Source: Anaerobacillus sp.
Lineage (GTDB): Bacteria; Bacillota; Bacilli; Bacillales_H; Anaerobacillaceae
DNA length: 6,945 bases
Assembly (NCBI GenBank): GCA_007120055.1
Contig: SKOL01000235.1
Span: 1 to 6,945, forward strand
Direction of reading: 5' to 3'
Positions 1-5,365 of the stretch are shown here, piece after piece (position 1 is the stretch's first letter; each line of letters begins with the position of its first letter). The notes below the pieces were generated by a model. It did no database searches. It had not been told where the DNA came from and saw only the letters and a program-made list of their open reading frames with translations. The translations under genes and the position numbers were made by a program.

Positions 1-235
1 AAAGCCAGAGAAGAGTAATCAGAACACCGAAATGATTTTTCCTCCTAGCTCAAAAAAGAGAAGAAAAACCCAAAGCTTCAAAAGAGCATTCTGTTCTCTC
101 TTTTACTGCACACTCCCCCCAGACTATTCACCTTGTTATACTTCATACCTATTATAAGGGTGACAATAATTTTTCATTCGTACATTTAGCAGGCTAACTC
201 AACTCAATTGTTCATACATCAATAAAACAAAAAAA
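1..235. other. Left-edge non-coding stretch
   Basis: No gene can be supported here. A short inverted repeat (AAAAGAG at 80-86, CTCTTTT at 98-104, 11-nt loop) could be a weak terminator for something ending to the left. In frame 1 the window opens with five sense codons and a TAA at 16-18, which could be the tail of an upstream plus-strand gene, but five codons prove nothing. On the minus strand an AGGAGG-like motif near 41-47 has no usable start codon behind it. Confidence 0.4.
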
Positions 236-280
236 GAGGGTGGGACAAAAGTGTCTGACACTTTGTTTTGTCCCAACCTC
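224..280 (-). terminator. Hairpin terminator of betA, repeat-family element copy 1
   Basis: The outer arms at 236-250 and 266-280 (GAGGGTGGGACAAAA and TTTTGTCCCAACCTC) pair with one mismatch. The inner GTGTC/GACAC at 251-261 is itself palindromic, and one arm carries an extra TTTG. Read on the minus strand, which is the direction of betA, the stem is followed at once by a run of seven T, so it fits an intrinsic terminator. A related, rearranged copy lies at 5496-5651, so this is also a dispersed repeat. The termination role is inferred from structure. Confidence 0.85.
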
Positions 281-368
281 GTTATTTATATTGCTCATTC
301 TATTGTTTCTCTACGTTAAGTTAACTATATACCTTCATCAAATGTATGCTTTGACTGGCAAATTTTAA

Positions 369-2054
369 TTAAGCTTTTACTGTACCTGCGTCCGCTGGAT
401 GTACTCCATGACGGTAGAAATCGGCATCAATAGGCTCCAGCGATTTACGCCCAAGGATTAAGTCTGCAGCCTTTTCCGCCAACATCAACACTGGTGCATG
501 GATATTTCCGTTAGTTACGTAAGGCATGGCAGAAGCATCGGCTACTCGTACATTTTCGAGCCCATGGACCTTCATCGTTTGTGGATCTACGACAGCCATT
601 GGGTCTGAAGCTGGTCCCATTTTTGCCGTACACGACGGATGAAGTGCAGTCTCGGCATCTTTTGCCACCCAATCTAAAATCTCTTCATCTGTTTGAACGG
701 AAGGACCAGGTGAAATTTCTCCTGAATTGTAAGGTGCCATCGCTGGCTGAGACATAATTTCTCTTGAAATTTTTACTGCTTCAACCCACTCACGTCGGTC
801 CTGTTCGGTCGAAAGATAGTTGTAGACCATGCTCGGATACTCTTTAGGGTTTTTAGAACGAATCTTTAATGAGCCTCGAGCGTCAGAGTACATAGGTCCA
901 ACGTGTACCTGGAAACCATGAGCAGTATCTGCTTTTTGTCCATCGTACCGAACCGCTACCGGTAGGAAGTGGAACATCAAATTTGGATAGTCGACGTTCT
1001 CATTCGAACGAACAAAACCTCCACCTTCGAAATGGTTGGTTGCTGCTGGACCTTTGCGTCCGAGCAACCACTGTAAACCAATCCATGGCATACGAAGTTT
1101 ATTTAAGTTAGGCTGTTCTGAAACCGGTTTTGGACAAGAGTATTGAATATAGGTTTCAAGATGATCCTGAAGGTTTTCACCTACACCAGGAAGATCAACT
1201 ACCGGTTCGATGCCAAGTGAGCGCAAGTGCTCTGCATCACCCACACCTGAGAGTTGAAGTAGCTGCGGTGTATTGATTGCACCACCAGCGAGTATAACTT
1301 CACCTGCATTAACTTGGTGAGTCTTCCCGTTTTGTTGATATGTGACACCATTCGCACGGTTACCATTGAAATCGATACTTGTAACGAAAGCACGTGTTTT
1401 CACAGTAAGATTATCACGTTTCATTGCCGGGTGCAGATATGCACGTGAAGCTGACAAACGTCTACCTTTGTACACATGCTTATCAAACGGTCCGAATCCC
1501 TCTTGGCGAAAACCGTTTACATCAGGAGTTCGCGAGTAGCCAGCTTCAACTGCTGCGCCAAAGAAGGCTTGGAATAAAGGATTCTTTGCTGGTCCGCGTT
1601 CTAATTTAAGAGGACCATCGTGGCCACGAAGTTCATCATCAGGATCTGAGCCTAAAGCATTTTCCAAGCGTTTGAAATACGGGAGACAATGTGCAAAGTC
1701 CCACGTTTCCATACCTGGGTCGGCTCCCCAACGTTCATAATCCATTGGATTGCCGCGTTGATAAATCATGCCATTGATTGAGCTCGAACCGCCGAGCACC
1801 TTGCCCCGGGCATGCTTGACACGTCGCCCATTCATATAAGGTTCAGGGTCAGATTCGTATCTCCAGTCGTAGAACGGTTTCCCGGCAGGAAACGGCAAAG
1901 CTGCGGGCATTTGGATCAATAAATCCCATGAAAAATCACTACGCCCTGCTTCTAGTACAAGGACACTGCGTGTTCCATCTTCACTTAGACGGTTACCGAG
2001 TACAGAACCCGCACTACCGCCACCAATTACAACAAAGTCATATGTTTTCTTCAT
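369..2054 (-). CDS. betA: Choline dehydrogenase, GMC oxidoreductase family
   Basis: A 561-aa flavoenzyme predicted to oxidise choline to betaine aldehyde, the first step of glycine betaine (osmoprotectant) synthesis. The FAD dinucleotide-binding loop GGGSAG is at residues 11-16, with the ribose-binding Glu35 in LVLEAG. GMC signature 1 spans about 81-102 ([14 protein letters not shown]) and signature 2 about 257-272 ([14 protein letters not shown]). The catalytic His is His472 in [10 protein letters not shown]. The second active-site position, in [11 protein letters not shown], is His519, where E. coli BetA, from memory, has Asn. The length fits the family (about 550-560). The ATG start is supported by AAGGAGGTC at 2061-2069, six bases upstream. 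By eye the gene is more GC-rich than its neighbours. No intact aldehyde dehydrogenase gene accompanies it, only a remnant at 2183-2345. The GMC class is certain; choline as substrate is inferred from overall similarity and the betB scar. Confidence 0.9.
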   Translation of the reverse strand: MKKTYDFVVIGGGSAGSVLGNRLSEDGTRSVLVLEAGRSDFSWDLLIQMPAALPFPAGKPFYDWRYESDPEPYMNGRRVKHARGKVLGGSSSINGMIYQRGNPMDYERWGADPGMETWDFAHCLPYFKRLENALGSDPDDELRGHDGPLKLERGPAKNPLFQAFFGAAVEAGYSRTPDVNGFRQEGFGPFDKHVYKGRRLSASRAYLHPAMKRDNLTVKTRAFVTSIDFNGNRANGVTYQQNGKTHQVNAGEVILAGGAINTPQLLQLSGVGDAEHLRSLGIEPVVDLPGVGENLQDHLETYIQYSCPKPVSEQPNLNKLRMPWIGLQWLLGRKGPAATNHFEGGGFVRSNENVDYPNLMFHFLPVAVRYDGQKADTAHGFQVHVGPMYSDARGSLKIRSKNPKEYPSMVYNYLSTEQDRREWVEAVKISREIMSQPAMAPYNSGEISPGPSVQTDEEILDWVAKDAETALHPSCTAKMGPASDPMAVVDPQTMKVHGLENVRVADASAMPYVTNGNIHAPVLMLAEKAADLILGRKSLEPIDADFYRHGVHPADAGTVKA

Positions 2055-2122
2055 CTTAAAGACCTCCTTGGATGTTGAGAATTCAATGAAGTGATTAAAA
2101 ATATATTCAATGAAGCATTCAT
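2051..2122 (-). CDS. Putative 23-codon leader ORF overlapping the betA start
   Basis: An ATG at 2122-2120 is preceded by AAGGAG (2131-2136) at an eight-base spacing. It opens a 23-codon frame (begins MNASLNIF, ends HPRRSLR) whose TGA overlaps the betA ATG as ATGA. This layout is typical of translational coupling. The betA ribosome binding site lies inside the leader and encodes its Pro-Arg-Arg. The frame contains an 11-bp direct repeat (ATTCAATGAAG on the plus strand at 2081-2091 and 2105-2115) spaced exactly eight codons apart, giving SLN twice. No homolog is recognised. It could be a real regulatory leader peptide, or a chance frame left when betB was deleted. Confidence 0.4.
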   Translation of the reverse strand: MNASLNIFLITSLNSQHPRRSLR

Positions 2123-2182
2123 TAAAATTTCTCCTTCAGTTATTGAAACCAATCAATAGTTTGATAGTTTTTTAAAACTTGC

Positions 2183-2345
2183 TTAAACCCACTCAGGGTT
2201 GGGGTTACGATAACTATGTTTTGTTTCTATGTACTCTTCCAATCTAGATTTTTCTAACTCTTGTCAAAACGAGAACATTATTATATCTACCCCAAGGACC
2301 TGTGCAGAATTTTGGTGATGTTTCTTCATCTTTCCGGAACACACC
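2183..2345 (-). pseudogene. betB: Remnant of betaine-aldehyde dehydrogenase C-terminus
   Basis: On the minus strand the frame ending at TAA 2183-2185 reads LEEYIETKHSYRN followed by PNPEWV and a stop. This resembles the conserved GLEEYxETKHxY tail of betaine-aldehyde dehydrogenases. Just upstream, one frame over (2283-2321), SPKFCTGPWGRY resembles the family's HPYFAxAPWGGY segment. Between the two pieces there is a frame change and an in-frame stop (TGA, 2264-2266). Upstream of about 2345 nothing of the roughly 490-aa enzyme remains. The position directly before betA matches the common betB-betA gene order. It is therefore read as a deleted and decayed gene; the family call is from memory of the motif. 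Confidence 0.7.
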
Positions 2346-2392
2346 TCAATCTATTACCCTGTTGAGTTTATATTTTACCTTTTATTAATTTT

Positions 2393-2410
2393 GTTAAATT
2401 TTTATTTAAC
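2393..2410. promoter_or_regulatory. 18-bp inverted repeat, candidate operator of the bet promoter
   Basis: GTTAAAT-TTTT-ATTTAAC is a perfect 7-bp inverted repeat with a 4-bp spacer. It begins 16 bp downstream of the -10 box at 2427-2432, so it would cover about +10 to +27 of the transcript. That is a typical place for a repressor roadblock site. Bacillus choline operons are controlled by the repressor GbsR, but no GbsR gene is in the window and I do not know that this is its site. It could also be a simple RNA hairpin or chance in AT-rich DNA. Confidence 0.45.
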
Positions 2411-2426
2411 GTTTTTAATATTTTAA

Positions 2427-2455
2427 ATGATAACATAGGATATTTTTTTTGTAAA
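2427..2455 (-). promoter_or_regulatory. Sigma-A-type promoter of the former betB-betA operon
   Basis: TTTACA (-35, 2450-2455), 17 bp, then TATCAT (-10, 2427-2432) on the minus strand. Each hexamer matches five of six consensus positions and the spacing is optimal. The predicted start is near 2420, and the transcript would run through the betB remnant and the leader ORF into betA with about 365 nt of untranslated or leader sequence. No other promoter of similar quality was seen between here and betA. Confidence 0.65.
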
Positions 2456-2499
2456 CCAGCGCCTATATTCTTTTACATACTTTTTGCACGATACAAAAC

Positions 2500-2665
2500 G
2501 GATCATCGGAGAAACAAGTAAAGCGCAAGTCGCTTTGGTAAGCTTCGACAAGCGTTGGAGGGCCAGCAACGTTCTGTCTCCTTCGATCCTCCCTCGCGAA
2601 TAGACAAATCTTGATAGACCGAAACGCTCGAGAAGCTAAGCTCTAGAGCTAGACATCTTTCGTGT
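2500..2665. repeat. GC-richer block, probable dispersed Bacillaceae repeat
   Basis: This block is visibly richer in G+C than the AT-rich DNA on both sides and has no convincing reading frame. It contains several small inverted repeats: AAAGCG/CGCTTT at 2520-2525 and 2531-2536, CGTTG/CAACG at 2553-2557 and 2567-2571, and the 12-bp palindrome AGCTCTAGAGCT at 2639-2650. The segment running AAGCGCAAG, then CTTCGACAAGCG, then TTGGAGGGCC resembles a family of intergenic repeats I recall from Bacillus-group genomes. That recognition is from memory. It might encode a structured RNA, but nothing shows a promoter for one. Confidence 0.45.
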
Positions 2666-2710
2666 TAAAATGTTATCCACCAATGATTTTCCTTTTATAG
2701 TTTCCTAGAC

Positions 2711-2759
2711 AATAAAAAAGAAGCTTCCCAAAAGTTTTATCAACCTTTGAGAAGCCTCT
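2711..2759 (-). terminator. Rho-independent terminator of the 109-aa gene
   Basis: Arms at 2744-2759 and 2719-2734 form a 16-bp stem on the minus strand, with three G-U pairs and no mismatch, and a nine-base loop. It is followed by a run of T (2714-2719) and then ATTG. It begins ten bases after the stop codon of the gene at 2769-3098. This is a textbook intrinsic terminator in the direction of that gene. Confidence 0.9.
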
Positions 2760-2768
2760 AAAAAACAA

Positions 2769-3098
2769 CTAGCCAAAATAAATTCGTACACTTCCTTCTT
2801 TTTTTGCTGTTGCTAAGCAACTTTGTAGAAATTCTACGATTTGTTTTTTATCCCAAGTTAAGAAATCATCCTCTGACATAGAATCCTCATTATTATATAA
2901 TTGATTGAAAGTATTCAATGCCTTTTCTATTTGTTGTATTGAGAAAGTTGAACTGCCGCCGGATCCGCTAACTCCTGCATAGTATTCGTCAGCATCAAGT
3001 ACACTGTACAAAATGGTAGCATTATAATTCCCCATACTAAAACGCGCATAAGCAATTTCTTTTCCTACTTTATTAACTCCTGAAATATCGTGTCCCAT
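2769..3098 (-). CDS. Small cytoplasmic protein of unknown function
   Basis: A 109-aa protein I cannot assign to a named family. It has no signal peptide or membrane segment, so it is probably cytosolic. Visible parts are an N-terminal stretch with an aromatic motif (GNYNATILY, about residues 23-31), a Gly/Ser-rich turn (GVSGSGGSS, about 42-50), an acidic helix-like middle, and a basic C-terminus ending in RIYFG. The start is well supported: AAGGAGGA lies seven bases upstream of the ATG. With its own terminator and about 600 bp of upstream spacer, it looks like a single-gene unit. Its coherent composition and good signals make it a real gene. The function is open; a small immunity-like or stress protein would be guesswork. 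Confidence 0.8.
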   Translation of the reverse strand: MGHDISGVNKVGKEIAYARFSMGNYNATILYSVLDADEYYAGVSGSGGSSTFSIQQIEKALNTFNQLYNNEDSMSEDDFLTWDKKQIVEFLQSCLATAKKEGSVRIYFG

Positions 3099-3103
3099 TA
3101 AAA

Positions 3104-3111
3104 TTCCTCCT
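3104..3111 (-). promoter_or_regulatory. Ribosome binding site of the 109-aa gene
   Basis: The minus-strand sequence GAAGGAGG is close to a full match to the 16S anti-Shine-Dalgarno sequence and sits six to seven bases before the ATG at 3098. It fixes the start codon of the small gene. Confidence 0.85.
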
Positions 3112-3716
3112 TCAAATTTTTACATTTGTAGATCAAGAAACAATTAAATAAGCCTAGAGTTAATGAAATTCACTCGAGTAAAAAAAATACTTCCTTGTAT
3201 TACCACTCCTTTCAAGTTTTATTTTTATATAAAAATTTTTATCAAAAGCGTTTGGAAGAGAAAATGGTATTAAGGTAGGGTTCAATCGAAGTTGCGAAGT
3301 TATTTATTAAGTAAGGGTGTATTTATCTTTTTCTGAAGTTTTTAAGTGGATTTATAAATGTGAATAAGATCCGGGGGATTAACTGCGGTTGTCTATAATT
3401 ATAATTTCATATACTTCTTATTTAGTCAACACCTAATAATTCGACAAAATTCGAGCACTTTAACTATAAACTAAAGGCTGTCCCCTCGTCCTTAAATTCA
3501 CTCAAAAATCCAGTCAAGTTTTGGACCATTTGTTTTTTTAAAGAAAACGTATGTATCAAACATTCCTTTCATTTGAGGGGACTATTTGCCGATTACCTTT
3601 ATTTCCTTTTATATTGAATAGTATCCTTGTCTGTGCATTAAAAACTAGAACATCACTGTAACTTTTTAAAATTTAATAACAAAGGAATTTATAGTAAAAA
3701 TAATTTTAATAATATA
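3112..3716. other. AT-rich intergenic spacer without a supported gene
   Basis: No reading frame here is convincing. It contains a perfect AT palindrome (ATAAAAATTTTTAT, 3229-3242) and a 13-bp motif ATGAAATTCACTC (3163-3175) that recurs in inverted form at 5363-5375. A separate inverted repeat at 3480-3582 is listed on its own. A minus-strand AAAGGAG motif near 3206-3212 has no start codon at a usable distance. The promoter of the gene at 2769-3098 must lie here, but no site with good -35 and -10 boxes stood out. No terminator was found behind the repressor gene that ends at 3717. Confidence 0.5.
3480..3582. repeat. Inverted repeat, possible IS or MITE scar
   Basis: GTCCCCTC at 3480-3487 and GAGGGGAC at 3575-3582 form a perfect 8-bp inverted repeat around an 87-bp interior. 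The left flank reads AAGGCTGTCCCC, reminiscent of the GGCTGTCC-type ends of several Bacillus insertion sequences. The interior carries a 24-codon minus-strand frame without a ribosome binding site, which may be a transposase or gene shred. No target duplication was identified. The assignment to a mobile element is weak. Confidence 0.25.
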
Positions 3717-4091
3717 TTAACGCATATTTTTCATTATTCTTTTAGCTTTTATAAAATCAAATGTTTCTTTTAGTAACGCCTCGTCTACGATTTCATCCTC
3801 AATAATGAGTTTGTACTTTCCTTGTAGTAGTCCTATATCAGAAATTAGGTAATAAGCATCGGAATTTTTGTCATCGCCATGGCTAGGAATATTCGAATAC
3901 CCTACTAAATAATCAATTGATACGTTAAACATGGTAGCAATTCTTTTCAGTGTCTCAGTTTCTGGCGAACGATTGCCGCTTTCATAACCCGAGACTGCGA
4001 CCTTTGAAACCCGAATTTTATCTCCTACTTCTTGTTGGGTTAATTTGTTTTGTTTTCTTAAACGTTTAAACCTTGATTTAAAGTCAGGCAT
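3717..4091 (-). CDS. XRE/Cro-CI family transcriptional regulator
   Basis: A 124-aa DNA-binding protein. Residues 8-64 form a standard HTH_3 domain: FKRLRKQNKLTQQEVG, then a recognition helix around SKVAVSGYESG, then the family-typical SPETETLKRIATMFNVSIDYLVG. The C-terminal part (about 80-124) is short and acidic, then basic (DEALLKETFDFIKAKR), similar to the tail of many Bacillus and prophage XRE repressors that dimerise. There is no peptidase or ligand domain. ATG 4091 is supported by AAGGAGGA (4101-4108), nine bases upstream. The gene is divergent from the lipoprotein gene at 4294, with about 200 bp between the start codons. This suggests, without proving it, that it controls that promoter and its own. 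No phage genes are nearby. Confidence 0.9.
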   Translation of the reverse strand: MPDFKSRFKRLRKQNKLTQQEVGDKIRVSKVAVSGYESGNRSPETETLKRIATMFNVSIDYLVGYSNIPSHGDDKNSDAYYLISDIGLLQGKYKLIIEDEIVDEALLKETFDFIKAKRIMKNMR

Positions 4092-4121
4092 GAATAGCGT
4101 TCCTCCTTATTAAAACTGTGT

Positions 4122-4150
4122 ATATTAGTTTATCATACCATTTTAGTAAA
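4122..4150 (-). promoter_or_regulatory. Weak candidate promoter of the XRE regulator
   Basis: On the minus strand TTTACT (4145-4150), 17 bp, then TAATAT (4122-4127) matches four of six bases in each box. A competing -10-like TATGAT at 4132-4137 has only a poor -35 (TTAAAT, 4155-4160). Either would give a short leader before the ribosome binding site at 4101-4108. The choice between them is uncertain. Confidence 0.35.
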
Positions 4151-4182
4151 AACTATTTAACTATGAGTTATTTAAGTAGAAA

Positions 4183-4241
4183 AGTTAACAATTAGGTAAA
4201 AAACTATTGACTGTAAACATGGAGTTAACTATACTTATAGT
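4183..4241. promoter_or_regulatory. Candidate operator sites in the divergent intergenic region
   Basis: AGTTAAC occurs at 4183-4189 and again at 4223-4229, 40 bp apart (about four helical turns); the second copy is part of the palindrome AGTTAACT (4223-4230). ACTAT-ACTT-ATAGT (4228-4241) is an inverted repeat that covers the -10 box of the lipoprotein promoter. Such sites would suit a dimeric XRE repressor. The assignment is inferred from position and symmetry only. Confidence 0.35.
4207..4235 (+). promoter_or_regulatory. Sigma-A promoter of the lipoprotein gene
   Basis: TTGACT (4207-4212), 17 bp, TATACT (4230-4235). Each box matches the consensus at five of six bases, with ideal spacing, so this is the best promoter in the window. 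The predicted start is near 4242, leaving a 5' leader of about 50 nt before the TTG at 4294. It also shows that the in-frame TTG and ATG codons at 4207 and 4219 lie in the promoter and are not translation starts. Confidence 0.75.
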
Positions 4242-4242
4242 C

Positions 4243-4263
4243 GTTGTTGTAAAAAACAACAAT
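4243..4263 (+). promoter_or_regulatory. 5' leader hairpin of the lipoprotein mRNA
   Basis: TTGTTGT (4244-4250) and ACAACAA (4256-4262) form a perfect 7-bp stem with an AAAAA loop, extended by one possible G-U pair. It lies at the predicted 5' end of the transcript. Hairpins at the extreme 5' end can protect Bacillus mRNAs from decay. It could instead be an operator half-site pair. It is not followed by a U-run, so it is not a terminator. Confidence 0.4.
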
Positions 4264-4278
4264 ATTTACATAATTTTT

Positions 4279-4286
4279 AAGGGGTG
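4279..4286 (+). promoter_or_regulatory. Ribosome binding site that fixes the TTG start of the lipoprotein
   Basis: AAGGGGTG lies seven bases upstream of TTG 4294-4296. The downstream frame begins at once with a Lys-rich, lipobox-containing signal peptide. Upstream in-frame codons (4207-4293) overlap the promoter and lack a ribosome binding site. Confidence 0.75.
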
Positions 4287-4293
4287 TAAAAAT

Positions 4294-5352
4294 TTGAAAA
4301 AATTTAAGGGGATTTCATCAATTTTAGGGGCGACTTTTTTAGCAATGACGTTAGTAGCTTGTTCGGACTCTACTTCTAGTGAGCCGGTAGCAGAAGCAGG
4401 ATCTGCTGAAGCTGCAGAATCAACGCATGTAATTACAGAGCAGGAAGTTTTGGATTTTCAAACAAGCTGGGGTGAAGGAATTGTAAATATCGGAAATGTA
4501 TACAGCGAGGGTGGCGACTATGAAGCTGCCGCTACTGAACATATCGAACATTTCTATGGTTATGATATGAGCGATGTTCTTTTCAAACCAACTTTAGCTT
4601 TAGAAGAGCGTCATCGCGGTACCTTTGAAAGTGCAATGTCTTATTTCATAGGTGGAGATATTTCTGAGGATAGTGGTTTTGCTATTAAACCTTGGACAGA
4701 TGTACAATGGGAAAATGAAGGGGTTTTAATTGAAGGAAATAAAGCTGTAACTATGGGCGTGTATTATTTTACACCAGCTGATGGGGGAGAACCTGTCGAA
4801 GTAGAATACGTTTTCACATTTACAAAAAATGATGATGGCGACCTGAAAATTATTCTTCACAGCTCTCATGTCCCGTTTAGTGCTCCAACCCAAGCAATCA
4901 CAGAGGAAGAAGTTCTAGAATTTCAGCAAAGCTGGGGTGAAGGAATTGTTCATATCGGAGAAGTATACAGCGAGGGTGGCGACTATGAAGCTGCCGCTAC
5001 TGAACATATCGAACGTTTCTATGGTTATGACATGGGCGAAGTTCTTTTCAAACCAACTTTAGCTTTAGAAGAGCGTCACCGTGGTACCTTTGAAAGTGCT
5101 TTGTCTTATTTTGTAGGTGGAGACATTTCCGAGGATAGTGGTTTTGCTATTGCACCTTGGACAGATGTACAATGGGAAAACGAAGGGGTTCAAATTGAAG
5201 GAAATAAAGCTGTAACTATGGGTGTATATTACTTTACACCAGCTGATGGGGGAGAACCTGTCGAAGTAGAATATGCTTTCGCTTTTACAAGAAATGATGA
5301 TGGCGACCTGAAAATTACTCTTCACAGCTCTCATAAGCCATTTAGTAATTAA
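4294..5352 (+). CDS. Tandem-domain lipoprotein, candidate iota-class carbonic anhydrase
   Basis: A 352-aa protein from the TTG start. Residues 1-22 are a lipoprotein signal peptide (KKFKG, hydrophobic core, lipobox LVAC). Cys23 would be lipid-modified, so the protein is anchored outside the membrane. An acidic Ser/Ala/Glu linker (about 24-45) precedes two copies of one NTF2/SnoaL-like domain, residues 47-195 and 202-350, 132 of 149 positions identical by hand count. Each copy has SWGEGIV, GDYEAAATEHI, VLFKPT, FESAxSYFxGG, GFAIxPW, AVTMGVYYFT, EVEY and DDGDLKIxLHSSH. This series matches what I remember of COG4337 proteins, including cyanobacterial and algal metal-free iota carbonic anhydrases, which reversibly hydrate CO2. 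Likely active-site residues are Thr100, Tyr117 and Ser190/191, and Thr255, Tyr272 and Ser345/346. Related sequences are often mislabelled phosphoribosyl-AMP cyclohydrolase. The lipoprotein and repeat are certain; carbonic anhydrase activity is inferred. It is divergent from an XRE regulator. Confidence 0.75.
   Translation: MKKFKGISSILGATFLAMTLVACSDSTSSEPVAEAGSAEAAESTHVITEQEVLDFQTSWGEGIVNIGNVYSEGGDYEAAATEHIEHFYGYDMSDVLFKPTLALEERHRGTFESAMSYFIGGDISEDSGFAIKPWTDVQWENEGVLIEGNKAVTMGVYYFTPADGGEPVEVEYVFTFTKNDDGDLKIILHSSHVPFSAPTQAITEEEVLEFQQSWGEGIVHIGEVYSEGGDYEAAATEHIERFYGYDMGEVLFKPTLALEERHRGTFESALSYFVGGDISEDSGFAIAPWTDVQWENEGVQIEGNKAVTMGVYYFTPADGGEPVEVEYAFAFTRNDDGDLKITLHSSHKPFSN
4432..5346 (+). repeat. 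Tandem intragenic duplication, two units of 465-bp period
   Basis: Unit 1 starts at 4432 and unit 2 at 4897, 465 bp (155 codons) apart. Long stretches are identical in DNA, for example from GTATACAGCGAGG through the codons for EAAATEHIE. Silent sites are also largely conserved, so the duplication is recent or kept alike by gene conversion. Changes cluster at the domain edges and surface-type residues (Asn to His, Lys to Ala, Leu to Gln), while the core motifs are unchanged. Confidence 0.9.
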
Positions 5353-5365
5353 TTAGTTAAATGAG

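Noticed and set aside
1..160. Plus-strand frame open from the left edge to about 160, basic in its middle
   Set aside because: It has no visible start or homology, and its Ser/Lys/Cys-rich composition looks non-coding. A competing frame stops at 16-18.
1199..1609. Small frames on both strands inside betA
   Set aside because: They lie in other frames of a clearly conserved enzyme and show no family features or initiation signals.
3499..3573. 24-codon minus-strand peptide frame between the arms of the 3480-3582 repeat
   Set aside because: No ribosome binding site precedes its ATG and no family is recognised; it is kept only as possible debris.
4207..4293. Longer N-terminus of the lipoprotein beginning at TTG 4207 or ATG 4219
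   Set aside because: These codons overlap the -35 box and promoter spacer, lack a ribosome binding site, and would bury the lipoprotein signal peptide. TTG 4294 has AAGGGGTG at good spacing.
5065..5334. 89-codon minus-strand frame within the second lipoprotein domain
   Set aside because: It is antisense to a strongly supported coding repeat, with no ribosome binding site and Cys/Ser/Ile-rich shadow composition.
4432..5346. The repeats as a CRISPR or tandem satellite
   Set aside because: There are only two long units, both in frame and protein-coding; this is a domain duplication.
4294..5352. Phosphoribosyl-AMP cyclohydrolase (HisI) assignment
   Set aside because: This label is common for related proteins, but the sequence lacks HisI-type Cys/His zinc motifs, is exported as a lipoprotein, and has an NTF2-like motif pattern.
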